Below, one piece after another: positions 32,340-40,067 of a DNA stretch of 64,000 nucleotides; the first letter of the stretch is position 1, and every line of letters begins with the position of its first letter. The notes under the pieces were generated by a model. The model searched no databases. It saw only the letters and a list, made by a program, of their open reading frames with translations, and was not told where the DNA came from. The DNA is taken from assembly GCA_964507825.1 (NCBI GenBank), contig CAZDQM010000041.1, forward strand, positions 1 to 64,000, read 5' to 3'. A program made the position numbers and the translations under genes. This DNA is from JAWVZS01 sp964507825. Its GTDB lineage: Archaea > Thermoproteota > Nitrososphaeria > Nitrososphaerales > Nitrosopumilaceae.

Positions 32340-32483
32340 CTATACCTTGCCGATTCGGAAGACATTGGTTCCACATTGCGGACACGTGCCTTTAACTGCC
32401 GGACGTCCGTTTTTCAGACTGGTTTCTGTGGGGTTTTTTATTTCTCGTTTATCCCTACACTTTACGCAGTATGCTTCAACCAT
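32340..32483 (-). CDS. 47-residue zinc-ribbon protein (DUF5679-like)
   Basis: A short gene running from the ATG at 32483 to TAG at 32340. It encodes MVEAYCVKCRDKREIKN at the start, and its end has GTCPQCGTNVFRIGKV. The pairs CVKC (residues 6-9) and CPQC (34-37) form a zinc ribbon of the size seen in DUF5679 proteins. A TATATA box at about 32507-32514 lies 28 nt upstream. It points the same way as the aIF2-beta operon but is 198 nt away. Role unknown. Confidence 0.8.
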   Translation of the reverse strand: MVEAYCVKCRDKREIKNPTETSLKNGRPAVKGTCPQCGTNVFRIGKV

Positions 32484-32506
32484 TCTGAGATCACGCGGTC
32501 ATGCTT

Positions 32507-32514
32507 GTATATAG
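32507..32514 (-). promoter_or_regulatory. TATA box of 47-residue zinc-ribbon gene
   Basis: CTATATAC on the minus strand, centred 28 nt upstream of the ATG at 32483; this supports the short gene being expressed. Confidence 0.6.
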
Positions 32515-32605
32515 AAGGATGCTGTAAAAAATATTTCACACCATGCCATACGTGCGTAAATCATATCGGAGCTGTTTACTACTGCATTTAAGACCATAAT
32601 TGTTA

Positions 32606-32632
32606 AAAAACCGGATTTGTCCTGCGGTTTTT
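32606..32632. promoter_or_regulatory. 8-bp stem-loop upstream of the gene at 32693
   Basis: AAAAACCG (32606-32613) and CGGTTTTT (32625-32632) are perfect inverted repeats around an 11-nt loop. The T-tract is part of the stem, so it could end transcripts from upstream. It lies before the TATA box of the next gene. Confidence 0.4.
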
Positions 32633-32658
32633 ACCACATGTAACAAGCATCACACGTG

Positions 32659-32670
32659 TATAAAATATAA
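32659..32670 (+). promoter_or_regulatory. TATA box of gene at 32693
   Basis: TATAAAATATAA about 28-30 nt upstream of the ATG at 32693. It supports this ATG over the longer upstream frame. Confidence 0.6.
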
Positions 32671-32692
32671 GACATGGCCGCAATTGTTACGT

Positions 32693-33199
32693 ATGGCATC
32701 AAAAAAAGGAGTTGTAATAACTGCCATAATTCTGGGCGCGATAACGGCATCTAGCTTCATGGTATGGATGCTTCCGCAGGACAACATGCAGATAACAGTC
32801 TCGGACTTTGGACTGCACATAGCGGGCGTTGAAAACATACACCGCGTGCTCTATACGGAGCTAGACGACTCGTTTGCGAAATTGCTAGCAGGTGATATTA
32901 CTGCCGAACAATATGTAGAGATTGCAGAGACCGCATCAAGCCAGGTCAATGTTCAGATCATCCAGTTGGTCGAAAGCCAGGCGCCAGAACAATGGCATGA
33001 GAGCTACATAGCATACATTGAGGCGTTAAAGGTGCAAAACTCCATAATTAGGGAGACGATCGTGGCCGCCGACGCAGTAAAAGACGGGGACGCGGCCAGG
33101 CTTGGCGAGTCAGAATCCAAGATAGAGGTGCTCAAAAACGAGATGGAGCAGCTGATCATGGCATCGGAGGCAAGCATCCCAGTCACGCCTGAAGCCTAA
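32693..33199 (+). CDS. Membrane-anchored extracytoplasmic helical protein
   Basis: A 168-residue protein with an N-terminal membrane helix (VVITAIILGAITASSFMVWM, about residues 6-25) after a Lys-rich start, so the rest is probably outside the cell. The remainder is alpha-helical and acidic (AEQYVEIAETASSQVNVQII; ESESKIEVLKNEMEQLI), resembling a four-helix sensor-like bundle, and the C-terminus is IPVTPEA. No catalytic motif. It has its own TATA box. The function is unknown. Confidence 0.75.
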   Translation: MASKKGVVITAIILGAITASSFMVWMLPQDNMQITVSDFGLHIAGVENIHRVLYTELDDSFAKLLAGDITAEQYVEIAETASSQVNVQIIQLVESQAPEQWHESYIAYIEALKVQNSIIRETIVAADAVKDGDAARLGESESKIEVLKNEMEQLIMASEASIPVTPEA

Positions 33200-33258
33200 C
33201 AATACTATTGTTAACAGTTGGAAATCATTAAAAAGTAATTTTGCAGATAGTGAATTAA

Positions 33259-34407
33259 ATGTCCCAAAAGTCCGAAAAGATCACCGAAGACCAAGTCTCC
33301 ACAGCCAGCAAGCTGCTCGTGATCTGCGTGGACAGGGACAACGACGTAGGTGAAAAGACGGGAATCAAGACACCGGTAATCGGAAGGGATGCATGCATCG
33401 AGGCGGCGCAGAGGCTGGCGCTAGAGGATCCAGAAGATGCGGACTCTAACTCGATATTTTCTGCAATCAAGACGTACGAGGATCTCGTCAGTAGAGGATA
33501 CCGGGCCGAGGTAATCACCGTTGCCGGAGTAGCCAGTCGCGGCGTCCAAGCCGACGAGAAGATCGGCAATGAGATTAGGCGTGTGCTTGAAAGGTTTCCG
33601 GCCAGCGGGGCTGTGATTGTTTCGGACGGAGAGGATGACGAAAGCGTCATCCCGGTGATTCAGACCGTGGTGCCGGTCGTATCCGTGCAGCGCGTAGTCA
33701 TGAAGGTCAGCAGGAGTGTAGAATACTCCTATGCAGTCTTTGGAAAATACATGAAGATGGTGGCATACGATCCAAAGTATTCAAAATTCTTCCTTGGAGT
33801 CCCAGGCATCTTGCTACTAATCGGCGGAATTGCAACCGTGTTTGGGTATACGGCCGAAATTTTTGCCGTGCTTGTAAGCGTTCTTGGCGGGGCGTTTTTG
33901 ATCAGGGCCTTTGATATCGACAAGGCATGGGCAAGCTGGACCAAGCCCACGCCGTCCGGGTTCATCAGGATATTTACGCTGATTACAGGCGTTATTCTCA
34001 TATTGTCATCGGTGCCGGCGGGAATCTCTGTCGTCAACGTGGACGGGGTTTCTGGGATCGAGCTCCCGTGGCAGATCTCCGATGAAAGGGTACTCGGCCA
34101 GTTTGTGGCAGGCGCCCTTCCCATCCTGTGGGTGGGCATCGGCACGATATTTGCAGGGATGCTACTTAGCAACTGGCTGGCCGGCGCTGCTAGGCAGATT
34201 ACGGACAGCCTGAGGCTAGTCGTGCTTGCATCGCTGTACCCCACGGTCGCACAGTTTACGGATGTCATGATAAACGATGCAAGCTCCTTTACGTTGGTCC
34301 CCCCGCTACTAGGCGGGCTTGCCGCAACCCTGATCTCGGCAATGGTACTATTCAAAAGGTACAGGAAGAGACACGAAGACATGCCGGGGGAACAGGATGA
34401 GAAATGA
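33259..34407 (+). CDS. DUF373 family membrane protein
   Basis: A 382-residue archaeal DUF373 protein. The N-terminal cytoplasmic domain (residues 1-165) has KLLVICVDRDNDVGEKTG and AVIVSDGEDDESVIPVIQ, the typical acidic motifs. Five to six membrane helices follow from about residue 175 (FFLGVPGILLLIGGIATVFG) to 365, then a basic tail RYRKRHED. It lies 59 nt after the anchored helical protein and 47 nt before the cis-prenyltransferase. The family is widespread in archaea with no settled function; the prenyl-carrier neighbour hints at envelope work. Confidence 0.88.
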   Translation: MSQKSEKITEDQVSTASKLLVICVDRDNDVGEKTGIKTPVIGRDACIEAAQRLALEDPEDADSNSIFSAIKTYEDLVSRGYRAEVITVAGVASRGVQADEKIGNEIRRVLERFPASGAVIVSDGEDDESVIPVIQTVVPVVSVQRVVMKVSRSVEYSYAVFGKYMKMVAYDPKYSKFFLGVPGILLLIGGIATVFGYTAEIFAVLVSVLGGAFLIRAFDIDKAWASWTKPTPSGFIRIFTLITGVILILSSVPAGISVVNVDGVSGIELPWQISDERVLGQFVAGALPILWVGIGTIFAGMLLSNWLAGAARQITDSLRLVVLASLYPTVAQFTDVMINDASSFTLVPPLLGGLAATLISAMVLFKRYRKRHEDMPGEQDEK

Positions 34408-34454
34408 GCCCACCGATACCAATATTTGGTGAATTTACGCCAACTTGATTGGCG

Positions 34455-35246
34455 ATGGGTAAAATCAAGGACACCGTACTTAGTGTCTCGGGACTATACA
34501 GATTATATTCAAAAAAACTAGAAAAGGATGTAAAAAACGGCGACATTCCAAACCACCTAGCTCTCATTTTAGACGGGAACCGTAGGTGGGCAAAGAGGCA
34601 TCTCAGCATGGTAAGGGACGGGCACTGGAGGGGGGCAGATGCAGTAGAAAACCTGCTCGACTGGTGCGAGGAGCTTGACATCAAGATAATCACGCTGTAT
34701 GCGCTGTCGGCGGAGAACCTTGAAAGGCCAGACGAGGAGCTTGATTATCTGTTTGAACTCATAGAGAAGAGGTTGGAAAAACTGTACCGTGATCCAAGGA
34801 TTCACAGGAACAAGATGAGGGTCAAGGGGATTGGAAGAATAGACCTGCTACCGGACTCCATCAAGGACGTACTAGGAAGGCTTGATGAGGCTACCAAGGG
34901 GTACGACGGCCGCTTTTTGAACGTGGCGCTCGCGTACGGCGGGCAAAACGAGCTGGTCGACGCGGTGAAGAAAATAGGATCAAAGATACAAAGTGGCCGG
35001 CTTGGCATCGACGAGATCGACAAAAAGGAGATAGAGTCTAACCTGTACACGTCCTATCTTCCACAGTCTTCTCCGGACATGATTCTACGTACATCTGGGG
35101 AGAAGAGGCTGAGCGGGTTTCTAATGTGGCAAAGCGTCTACAGCGAGCTGGTATTCCTAGATATTTTCTGGCCAGAGTTCAGAAAGATTGATCTTATGAG
35201 GGCGATTAGAACATATCAGAGAAGAAAGCGCAGGATGGGTAGATGA
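34455..35246 (+). CDS. uppS: cis-Prenyltransferase (polyprenyl diphosphate synthase, UppS family)
   Basis: A 263-residue enzyme making long cis-polyprenyl carriers for glycosylation. The catalytic Asp is in LILDGNRRWAKR (about residues 36-47), with GHWRGADAVENLLDWC, TLYALSAENLERP and the C-terminal RTSGEKRLSGFLMWQ. The ATG at 34455 is preferred to a TTG two codons earlier. It is followed after 3 nt by a Nudix gene. In this organism the product would be the lipid carrier for S-layer and surface-protein glycans. Confidence 0.94.
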   Translation: MGKIKDTVLSVSGLYRLYSKKLEKDVKNGDIPNHLALILDGNRRWAKRHLSMVRDGHWRGADAVENLLDWCEELDIKIITLYALSAENLERPDEELDYLFELIEKRLEKLYRDPRIHRNKMRVKGIGRIDLLPDSIKDVLGRLDEATKGYDGRFLNVALAYGGQNELVDAVKKIGSKIQSGRLGIDEIDKKEIESNLYTSYLPQSSPDMILRTSGEKRLSGFLMWQSVYSELVFLDIFWPEFRKIDLMRAIRTYQRRKRRMGR

Positions 35247-35249
35247 TAC

Positions 35250-35669
35250 ATGGAAGAACGATCGGCAGGCGTGGTGATTTACAGGGGAGGGAGTAAGAGT
35301 CCGGTATTTCTGCTGTTAAACTACCCGTCGGGTCACTGGGATTTTGCAAAGGGAAAGATAGAGTATGGCGAGACCGAGATTCAAGCTGCCGTCCGGGAGA
35401 CGGGTGAAGAGACAGGTATAGTAGATCTAAGGTTCGTCGACGGGTTCAAACACATGATAGAGTACAGCTTTCAATACAGGGACATCCCGGTCCACAAGCA
35501 GGTGGTGTTTTTTCTTGCAGAGACTCAGACAAAAGACATCATTTTGTCAGATGAGCATGAGAATTATGCATGGATGGATTACAGGGAGGCGCTAGATAGG
35601 ATTACGTTCGAGAATGCACGCGTCGTCCTAGTACGCGCCATGAATCACCTAGCAGGAATCAGTTCGTGA
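35250..35669 (+). CDS. Nudix hydrolase (Ap4A-hydrolase-like)
   Basis: A 139-residue Nudix protein. The complete Nudix box GKIEYGETEIQAAVRETGEE lies at about residues 35-54, followed by TGI. The SAGVVIYRGG opening and the HWDFAKGKIE segment are those of bis(5'-nucleosyl)-tetraphosphatase-like members. The substrate is not certain. It is cotranscribed with the cis-prenyltransferase (3-nt gap), so a prenyl-diphosphate or nucleotide housecleaning role is possible. Its last 25 nt overlap the convergent pyrF. Confidence 0.85.
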   Translation: MEERSAGVVIYRGGSKSPVFLLLNYPSGHWDFAKGKIEYGETEIQAAVRETGEETGIVDLRFVDGFKHMIEYSFQYRDIPVHKQVVFFLAETQTKDIILSDEHENYAWMDYREALDRITFENARVVLVRAMNHLAGISS

Positions 35670-36382
35670 ATTTTTTTGGCCTCGGCAAGGGGGTTTTTTG
35701 CATTGATTATGGACCTGCCCACTATCACATAATCGGTTCCCGCAGAGATCGTCGTTTGCAGATCCCCGCCTTGCACCCCTACACCCGGCGAATAGATGTC
35801 TAGCATGCCCCTTGCAGTCCGTTTACAGTACCGGATTATATCCGGAAACGTCGCCCCGGCAACGACGCCGTCGGCGCCTGCCTGTACAGCCCACTTTAGA
35901 AACAGTCTGTATAACCTAGAGGGGGCAGATTCAAGCCCTAGATCGTATGCCAGCCTAGCCCCGGGCGCGCTCATGTGACAGAGCGCAATTACGCCGTTTT
36001 GGCTCTTGTGGGCGCTCTCCGTCAGCGCGCGCAGGCCGTCAGGACCCATTATTGGGTTGACGATTACCGCGTCAAAACCAAGGTCCCACAGGCGCTCGGT
36101 CGCGACCGCGTTGGTGTTTCCGATATCATTTAGTTTAATGTCCGCAATCGTGACTAGACCATGATTCCTTGCAGTCCTAGTGATTCTTTTAATCTCCGCG
36201 CCTCCCAAGGGTAAAAGAAGGTGGAGGTTAAGCTTTATGCCGCAGATGTGATTGTGCAGTTTTCTGATGTTGTTTACGGTACGTTTTTCTAGGTTTCTGG
36301 CAGACGACGGGTAATCGTTGGCTAGGATTATCGGACCGCCGGTCCTAGAAGCCTGCCTGATCCTAGTTTTGAAGCTGCTCAT
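35645..36382 (-). CDS. pyrF: Orotidine 5'-phosphate decarboxylase
   Basis: A 245-residue TIM-barrel enzyme converting OMP to UMP. The catalytic D-x-K-x-x-D is IADIKLNDIGNT (about residues 80-91). Other landmarks are PIILANDYP at the start and SPGVGVQGGDLQ with GTDYVIVGRSI near the end. The ATG at 36382 is chosen over the TTG at 36391; it lies 20 nt inside the end of the upstream unknown, so the two are coupled. Confidence 0.9.
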   Translation of the reverse strand: MSSFKTRIRQASRTGGPIILANDYPSSARNLEKRTVNNIRKLHNHICGIKLNLHLLLPLGGAEIKRITRTARNHGLVTIADIKLNDIGNTNAVATERLWDLGFDAVIVNPIMGPDGLRALTESAHKSQNGVIALCHMSAPGARLAYDLGLESAPSRLYRLFLKWAVQAGADGVVAGATFPDIIRYCKRTARGMLDIYSPGVGVQGGDLQTTISAGTDYVIVGRSIINAKNPLAEAKKIHELIPAR

Positions 36383-37025
36383 AATCCACAAGTGGGTGCG
36401 TGTTGCTGAGCTTTATCAGCTTTATATACGAATAACCATGCTCGTCTGGACTATTTACGAATGACGGATAGGTTCCATTAGCAGTGGTAAACTTTAGAAA
36501 TGGCTTTTCAGGTTCCTCGTCTAGAACCACGTAGCAAAAGTAAGACGGCCCTTCCTCATTAAACGTCATAAACACCCCTAGTAGCCACTTGTCATCGCGC
36601 GGGAACAAGAATAGTGGGAACGGCGTCTCCTCAAGTCCGTAGCTAAGCTTTGCCAGGCTAGAAAGATCATCTAGTACGATCGGATGATACTTGTCATCCG
36701 TTCCGTTTCCCGGCATCAACGTCTTTGGAAGGGACCTGATTTTGACAATCGGTGAATAAAGCCTGCTGGTATCCGTCGTAGAGTCGACAATGTTGGACTC
36801 TTCTAATCCGGACTTGAATCCATAGCAGAGATAGTGTCCGGTATCATCAAGCTGCGTGTAATAGATTACCGGCTTGTTCTTCAACACATCCATCTGTATG
36901 GAGAGCACCTTTTTGCCCTCATGCTCATGCATGAATGAGACGCGCGGGGTGCGCTCTAGCGCGCACACGAGTCGGGAAAATTCAAGGGTTGACGCGACTC
37001 GGATATAGCGCGGGAGTTTATCCAT
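36363..37025 (-). CDS. Conserved hypothetical protein
   Basis: A 220-residue soluble protein beginning MDKLPRYIRVASTLEFSRLV. It is beta-rich with many aromatics (PFPLFLFPRDDKWLLGVF; PSYFCYVVLDEEPEKPF) and shows no cysteine cluster, signal peptide or membrane helix. It lies between purA (32 nt upstream) and pyrF (20-nt overlap), so it is part of a nucleotide-synthesis transcription unit. I do not recognise the family and offer no function. Confidence 0.75.
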   Translation of the reverse strand: MDKLPRYIRVASTLEFSRLVCALERTPRVSFMHEHEGKKVLSIQMDVLKNKPVIYYTQLDDTGHYLCYGFKSGLEESNIVDSTTDTSRLYSPIVKIRSLPKTLMPGNGTDDKYHPIVLDDLSSLAKLSYGLEETPFPLFLFPRDDKWLLGVFMTFNEEGPSYFCYVVLDEEPEKPFLKFTTANGTYPSFVNSPDEHGYSYIKLIKLSNTHPLVDYEQLQN

Positions 37026-37057
37026 AATATGCGGAAATACATGTTGGTAAATTAAAC

Positions 37058-38062
37058 CTAATGTGTCCGCCTATCCACAACATCTCCAATTGCCGGTCCC
37101 GTACCGATTAGCGTAACGGGTACGCCCAGCCTGTCCTCGATATTTTGTATAAATGCACGTGCATTCGCGCCCAGCTCGTCATAAGATGTCACGCCTGCGC
37201 ATTCCGGATACAGCACATCAAGCTTGGTGATGGAGATTTGCGTGGCCCCGTTAAGCATGACTGCACGCCCGGCCAGCTCAAAGTCAAACTCTGCTGCGCG
37301 CCTTTGCCTGCCGGTCACCGTTCCAAACTCTGACCATCCCCTCGAGTCGGCCTCTTCAGGTGTGAGCTCGCCGGCTAGCGGCCCTGTACCCACCCTAGTA
37401 ACATATGCCTTGAAGACGACGATCACGTCGTTGATTCTAGTTGGTCCTATGCCTATGTCAGCGCATATTCCCGAGGCCGTAACGTCCTTTGACGTCACAA
37501 ACGGGTATGTTCCGTGCCACAGCGACAGGAACGTCCCCTGCGTTCCCTCTACTAGCACGCCCTCGCCTGCATCTAGGGCGCCGTTGACTGCCAGCGGTAC
37601 GTCGGCGACATACCGTGACAGAGACTCGATGTCCCGGACCAGGCGTAATGTGCGCATGGCGCGGTCGGCATTTGCAGGCCCCGTCCCGGAGCCGGTGCTT
37701 CCTATCTTCTCCTTCATGATGCCGCCAGAGTCGATGGCAATATGGGACTCTTTGATGATTCCGCAGTTTCCGTCCACGAATACCCGCCCGTCAGCTCCGA
37801 AATCCTCGATCTCCTTTTGTAAGATTTCAGGGTTTACCACTACACCGGGCCCTATCATTACCTTTGCGCTCTTGTTCAAGAATCCACTTGGAAGCATCCG
37901 GACCTTGAAGATTTTGTCTCCGTCCATTATGGTATGGCCCGCATTGGGACCGGCGCCGCCCCTGACAACTATAACAGGATTGTCATGCAGTGCAAGGTAT
38001 GAGATAATCTTGCCCTTTCCTTCGTCGCCAAAAAACCCGCCTATCACCAGTGTACACGGCAT
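37058..38062 (-). CDS. purA: Adenylosuccinate synthetase
   Basis: A 334-residue short-form archaeal PurA joining IMP and aspartate with GTP. The P-loop GGFFGDEGKGK (residues 8-18) holds the catalytic Asp13, and His43 is in GPNAGHTI. GSTGSGTGPANADRAMR and VEGTQGTFLSLWHGTYPFVT match the family. The length is about 90 residues below bacterial forms, as is usual for many archaea. A TATA-like box lies about 26 nt before the ATG, so the mRNA is probably leaderless. Confidence 0.95.
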   Translation of the reverse strand: MPCTLVIGGFFGDEGKGKIISYLALHDNPVIVVRGGAGPNAGHTIMDGDKIFKVRMLPSGFLNKSAKVMIGPGVVVNPEILQKEIEDFGADGRVFVDGNCGIIKESHIAIDSGGIMKEKIGSTGSGTGPANADRAMRTLRLVRDIESLSRYVADVPLAVNGALDAGEGVLVEGTQGTFLSLWHGTYPFVTSKDVTASGICADIGIGPTRINDVIVVFKAYVTRVGTGPLAGELTPEEADSRGWSEFGTVTGRQRRAAEFDFELAGRAVMLNGATQISITKLDVLYPECAGVTSYDELGANARAFIQNIEDRLGVPVTLIGTGPAIGDVVDRRTH

Positions 38063-38084
38063 GATGCAATTTGAGGGACTGGCG

Positions 38085-38091
38085 TATTTAA
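38085..38091 (-). promoter_or_regulatory. TATA-like box of purA
   Basis: TTAAATA on the minus strand, centred 26 nt upstream of the purA ATG. Confidence 0.5.
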
Positions 38092-38274
38092 GCTAAGTTG
38101 ATCCGGCGCGTACGACTCGTCGGATATGACATGTTAAAACGACAATATTCTCCAAGTCCAGATTCCCAGATGGCAAGCGAGAATGAATAATCGTTGTCAG
38201 AGTCAGTCCCTTCGCGGAGCCCGACGTCCGAACAAGAGAGCCTAGTCCATTAGGTTTAATTAGCAACCATTCAA

Positions 38275-39198
38275 ATGCCGTGCATGATTACGATAATTGG
38301 CTCCGGTAAAGTAGGCGGCGACGCGGCCCTCTTTACCGCATTAAAAAAAATAGACGATCAGATCCTTCTTTTAGACATTGCAGAGGGATTAGCCCAGGGG
38401 GAGGCAATGGACATCAGTCACGCCCTCTCCGAACTAGGCATAGACGTGGAGGTCAGGGGCTCTAGTGATTATGCCGAGATGAGGGGTTCGGATATAGTTG
38501 TAGTTGTCGCAGGGTCCGGAAGAAAGCCGGGCATGACAAGAATGGACCTGTTAAAGATCAATGCAGGGGTCGTAAAGAGCGTTGTTGAAAATATCAGGAC
38601 GTATGCAGGAGACTCCATCATAATCCCGGTGACAAATCCGCTTGATCCAATGACGCATATCGCATACAGGGTCTCGGGTTTTGAGCGCAAGAGGGTGCTA
38701 GGCATGGGCGGAATGCTCGACCTGTCAAGATTCAGGCAGTTTATTCACGAGGCGACAGGATATTCAAGAGACTCCATCAGGGCCCTAGTCATAGGGGAGC
38801 ACGGCGAAAACATGGTTCCACTGCCGAGATTCTCGTCGGTTTCAGGAATCCCGCTTACGTCAATGTTGCCAAAAGAGAGGCTAGACAAGCTGTTGCAGGA
38901 TACACAAAGTGTTGCCGCCCGCGTAATTGAATTAAAAGGCGCCACGGTGCACGCGCCAGGAAACGCAATATCTGCAATGATAGAGTCCATAGTCAGAAAT
39001 CAAAGGCAGGTTATTCCGGTAGCTACGTGTCTTGACGGCGAATATGGGCATTCAGACGTCACGGTGGGCGTTCCGGCAGTAATCGGCAGAAACGGAGTCG
39101 AGAATATCATCGAGCTAGACCTAAACGATGAGGAGAGACGGATGTTTGACGGGGCCGTAGACAGCGTCAAAAATGCACTGTCGCAGGTTCAGGCCTAA
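38275..39198 (+). CDS. mdh: Malate dehydrogenase (LDH/MDH superfamily)
   Basis: A 307-residue NAD(P)-dependent enzyme. The Rossmann loop is IIGSGKVGGDAA (residues 6-17). The substrate-loop reads AGSGRKPGMTR, with Arg at the position that selects malate (Gln in lactate dehydrogenases). The catalytic His is in VIGEHGENMVPL and the Arg/Asp pair is in the central helix. It would interconvert malate and oxaloacetate. A second in-frame ATG lies three codons on. It is followed after 33 nt by larB, which may be chance or a link to an NPN-dependent hydroxyacid enzyme. Confidence 0.92.
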   Translation: MPCMITIIGSGKVGGDAALFTALKKIDDQILLLDIAEGLAQGEAMDISHALSELGIDVEVRGSSDYAEMRGSDIVVVVAGSGRKPGMTRMDLLKINAGVVKSVVENIRTYAGDSIIIPVTNPLDPMTHIAYRVSGFERKRVLGMGGMLDLSRFRQFIHEATGYSRDSIRALVIGEHGENMVPLPRFSSVSGIPLTSMLPKERLDKLLQDTQSVAARVIELKGATVHAPGNAISAMIESIVRNQRQVIPVATCLDGEYGHSDVTVGVPAVIGRNGVENIIELDLNDEERRMFDGAVDSVKNALSQVQA

Positions 39199-39203
39199 TA
39201 GAT

Positions 39204-39213
39204 TTTTATAAAA
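39204..39213 (+). promoter_or_regulatory. TATA box of larB
   Basis: TTTTTATAAA in the 33-nt gap after mdh, about 23 nt before the GTG start of larB. larB therefore has its own leaderless promoter rather than depending only on mdh. Confidence 0.6.
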
Positions 39214-39231
39214 AAACCGGTTTGAAAAATC

Positions 39232-40038
39232 GTGGAGATCGACGAGATACTATCGTCATTGAGTACAAACCGGATTTCAACCAAGGAGGCAAAGAAGCTG
39301 CTTTCACTATACTCGATAGAAAAGATAGAAGACTTTGCAAAGATAGACATGGGCCGGAGAAAGAGACGCGGGATCCCAGAGGTGGTCTTTGCAGAAGGCA
39401 AGAGGATTACAGAGATCAACGGGATCATCGGGCAGGTAATGAAAAAGGCAGATTCCATAGTGGTATCAAGGATCAAAAGCTGTGATTATGATGCAGTTGT
39501 CGACTTTGCAGAGAAGATAAAGTGCAAGGTAGAAACCGGAAGGAATTGCTCGACCGTTTTAATCTACAAAAAGCCCATAAGAAAGACCGGTGGCAACATA
39601 GGCATACTTGCCGCCGGCACGTCGGACATCGGCGTAGGAGAGGAGGCAAGACTGATGGCAGAATCAATGAACTGCAAGTGTATTACAAGCTATGACGTCG
39701 GGGTGGCAGGAATCCACAGGGTGATGCCGGTACTAAAGAATCTTGTAAAGAATGACGCGGGTGCCATAGTGGTAATAGCAGGAATGGAGGGAGCCCTTGC
39801 AACGGTGGTTGCATCACTAGTCGACATCCCAGTCATCGGGGTACCCACTTCGGTCGGATACGGCTATGGTCGCGAGGGAGTCGCCGCGCTCGCGTCGATG
39901 TTGCAAAGCTGCTCGCTGGGACTGTCCGTGGTAAACATAGACAATGGAATAGCCGCGGGTGCTATTGCGGCAAACATTGCAAACAGAACATGGAATTCTG
40001 CGCGCCAAGCAGACAAACCCGCCTCGCGAATCTCGTAA
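39232..40038 (+). CDS. larB: LarB pyridinium-3,5-biscarboxylate synthase
   Basis: A 268-residue LarB from a leaderless GTG. LarB carboxylates nicotinate adenine dinucleotide and releases AMP, the first step to the nickel-pincer nucleotide. The C-terminal two thirds resemble PurE: ILAAGTSDIGVGEEARLMAE (about residues 124-143), VAGIHRVMPVL, IAGMEGALATVVASLVDIPV and GVPTSVGYGYG. The N-terminal part (residues 1-60) has the family's DMGRRKRRGIPEVVFAEGK. It completes the LarB-LarC-LarE set found in this window, though 17 kb from larC. Confidence 0.93.
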   Translation: MEIDEILSSLSTNRISTKEAKKLLSLYSIEKIEDFAKIDMGRRKRRGIPEVVFAEGKRITEINGIIGQVMKKADSIVVSRIKSCDYDAVVDFAEKIKCKVETGRNCSTVLIYKKPIRKTGGNIGILAAGTSDIGVGEEARLMAESMNCKCITSYDVGVAGIHRVMPVLKNLVKNDAGAIVVIAGMEGALATVVASLVDIPVIGVPTSVGYGYGREGVAALASMLQSCSLGLSVVNIDNGIAAGAIAANIANRTWNSARQADKPASRIS

Positions 40039-40042
40039 ATGA

Positions 40043-40048
40043 TATATA
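40043..40048 (+). promoter_or_regulatory. TATA box of radical SAM gene
   Basis: TATATA about 22-25 nt upstream of the TTG at 40068; it supports a leaderless TTG start. Confidence 0.55.
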
Positions 40049-40067
40049 GCATGCGGCGGGCATCAGA

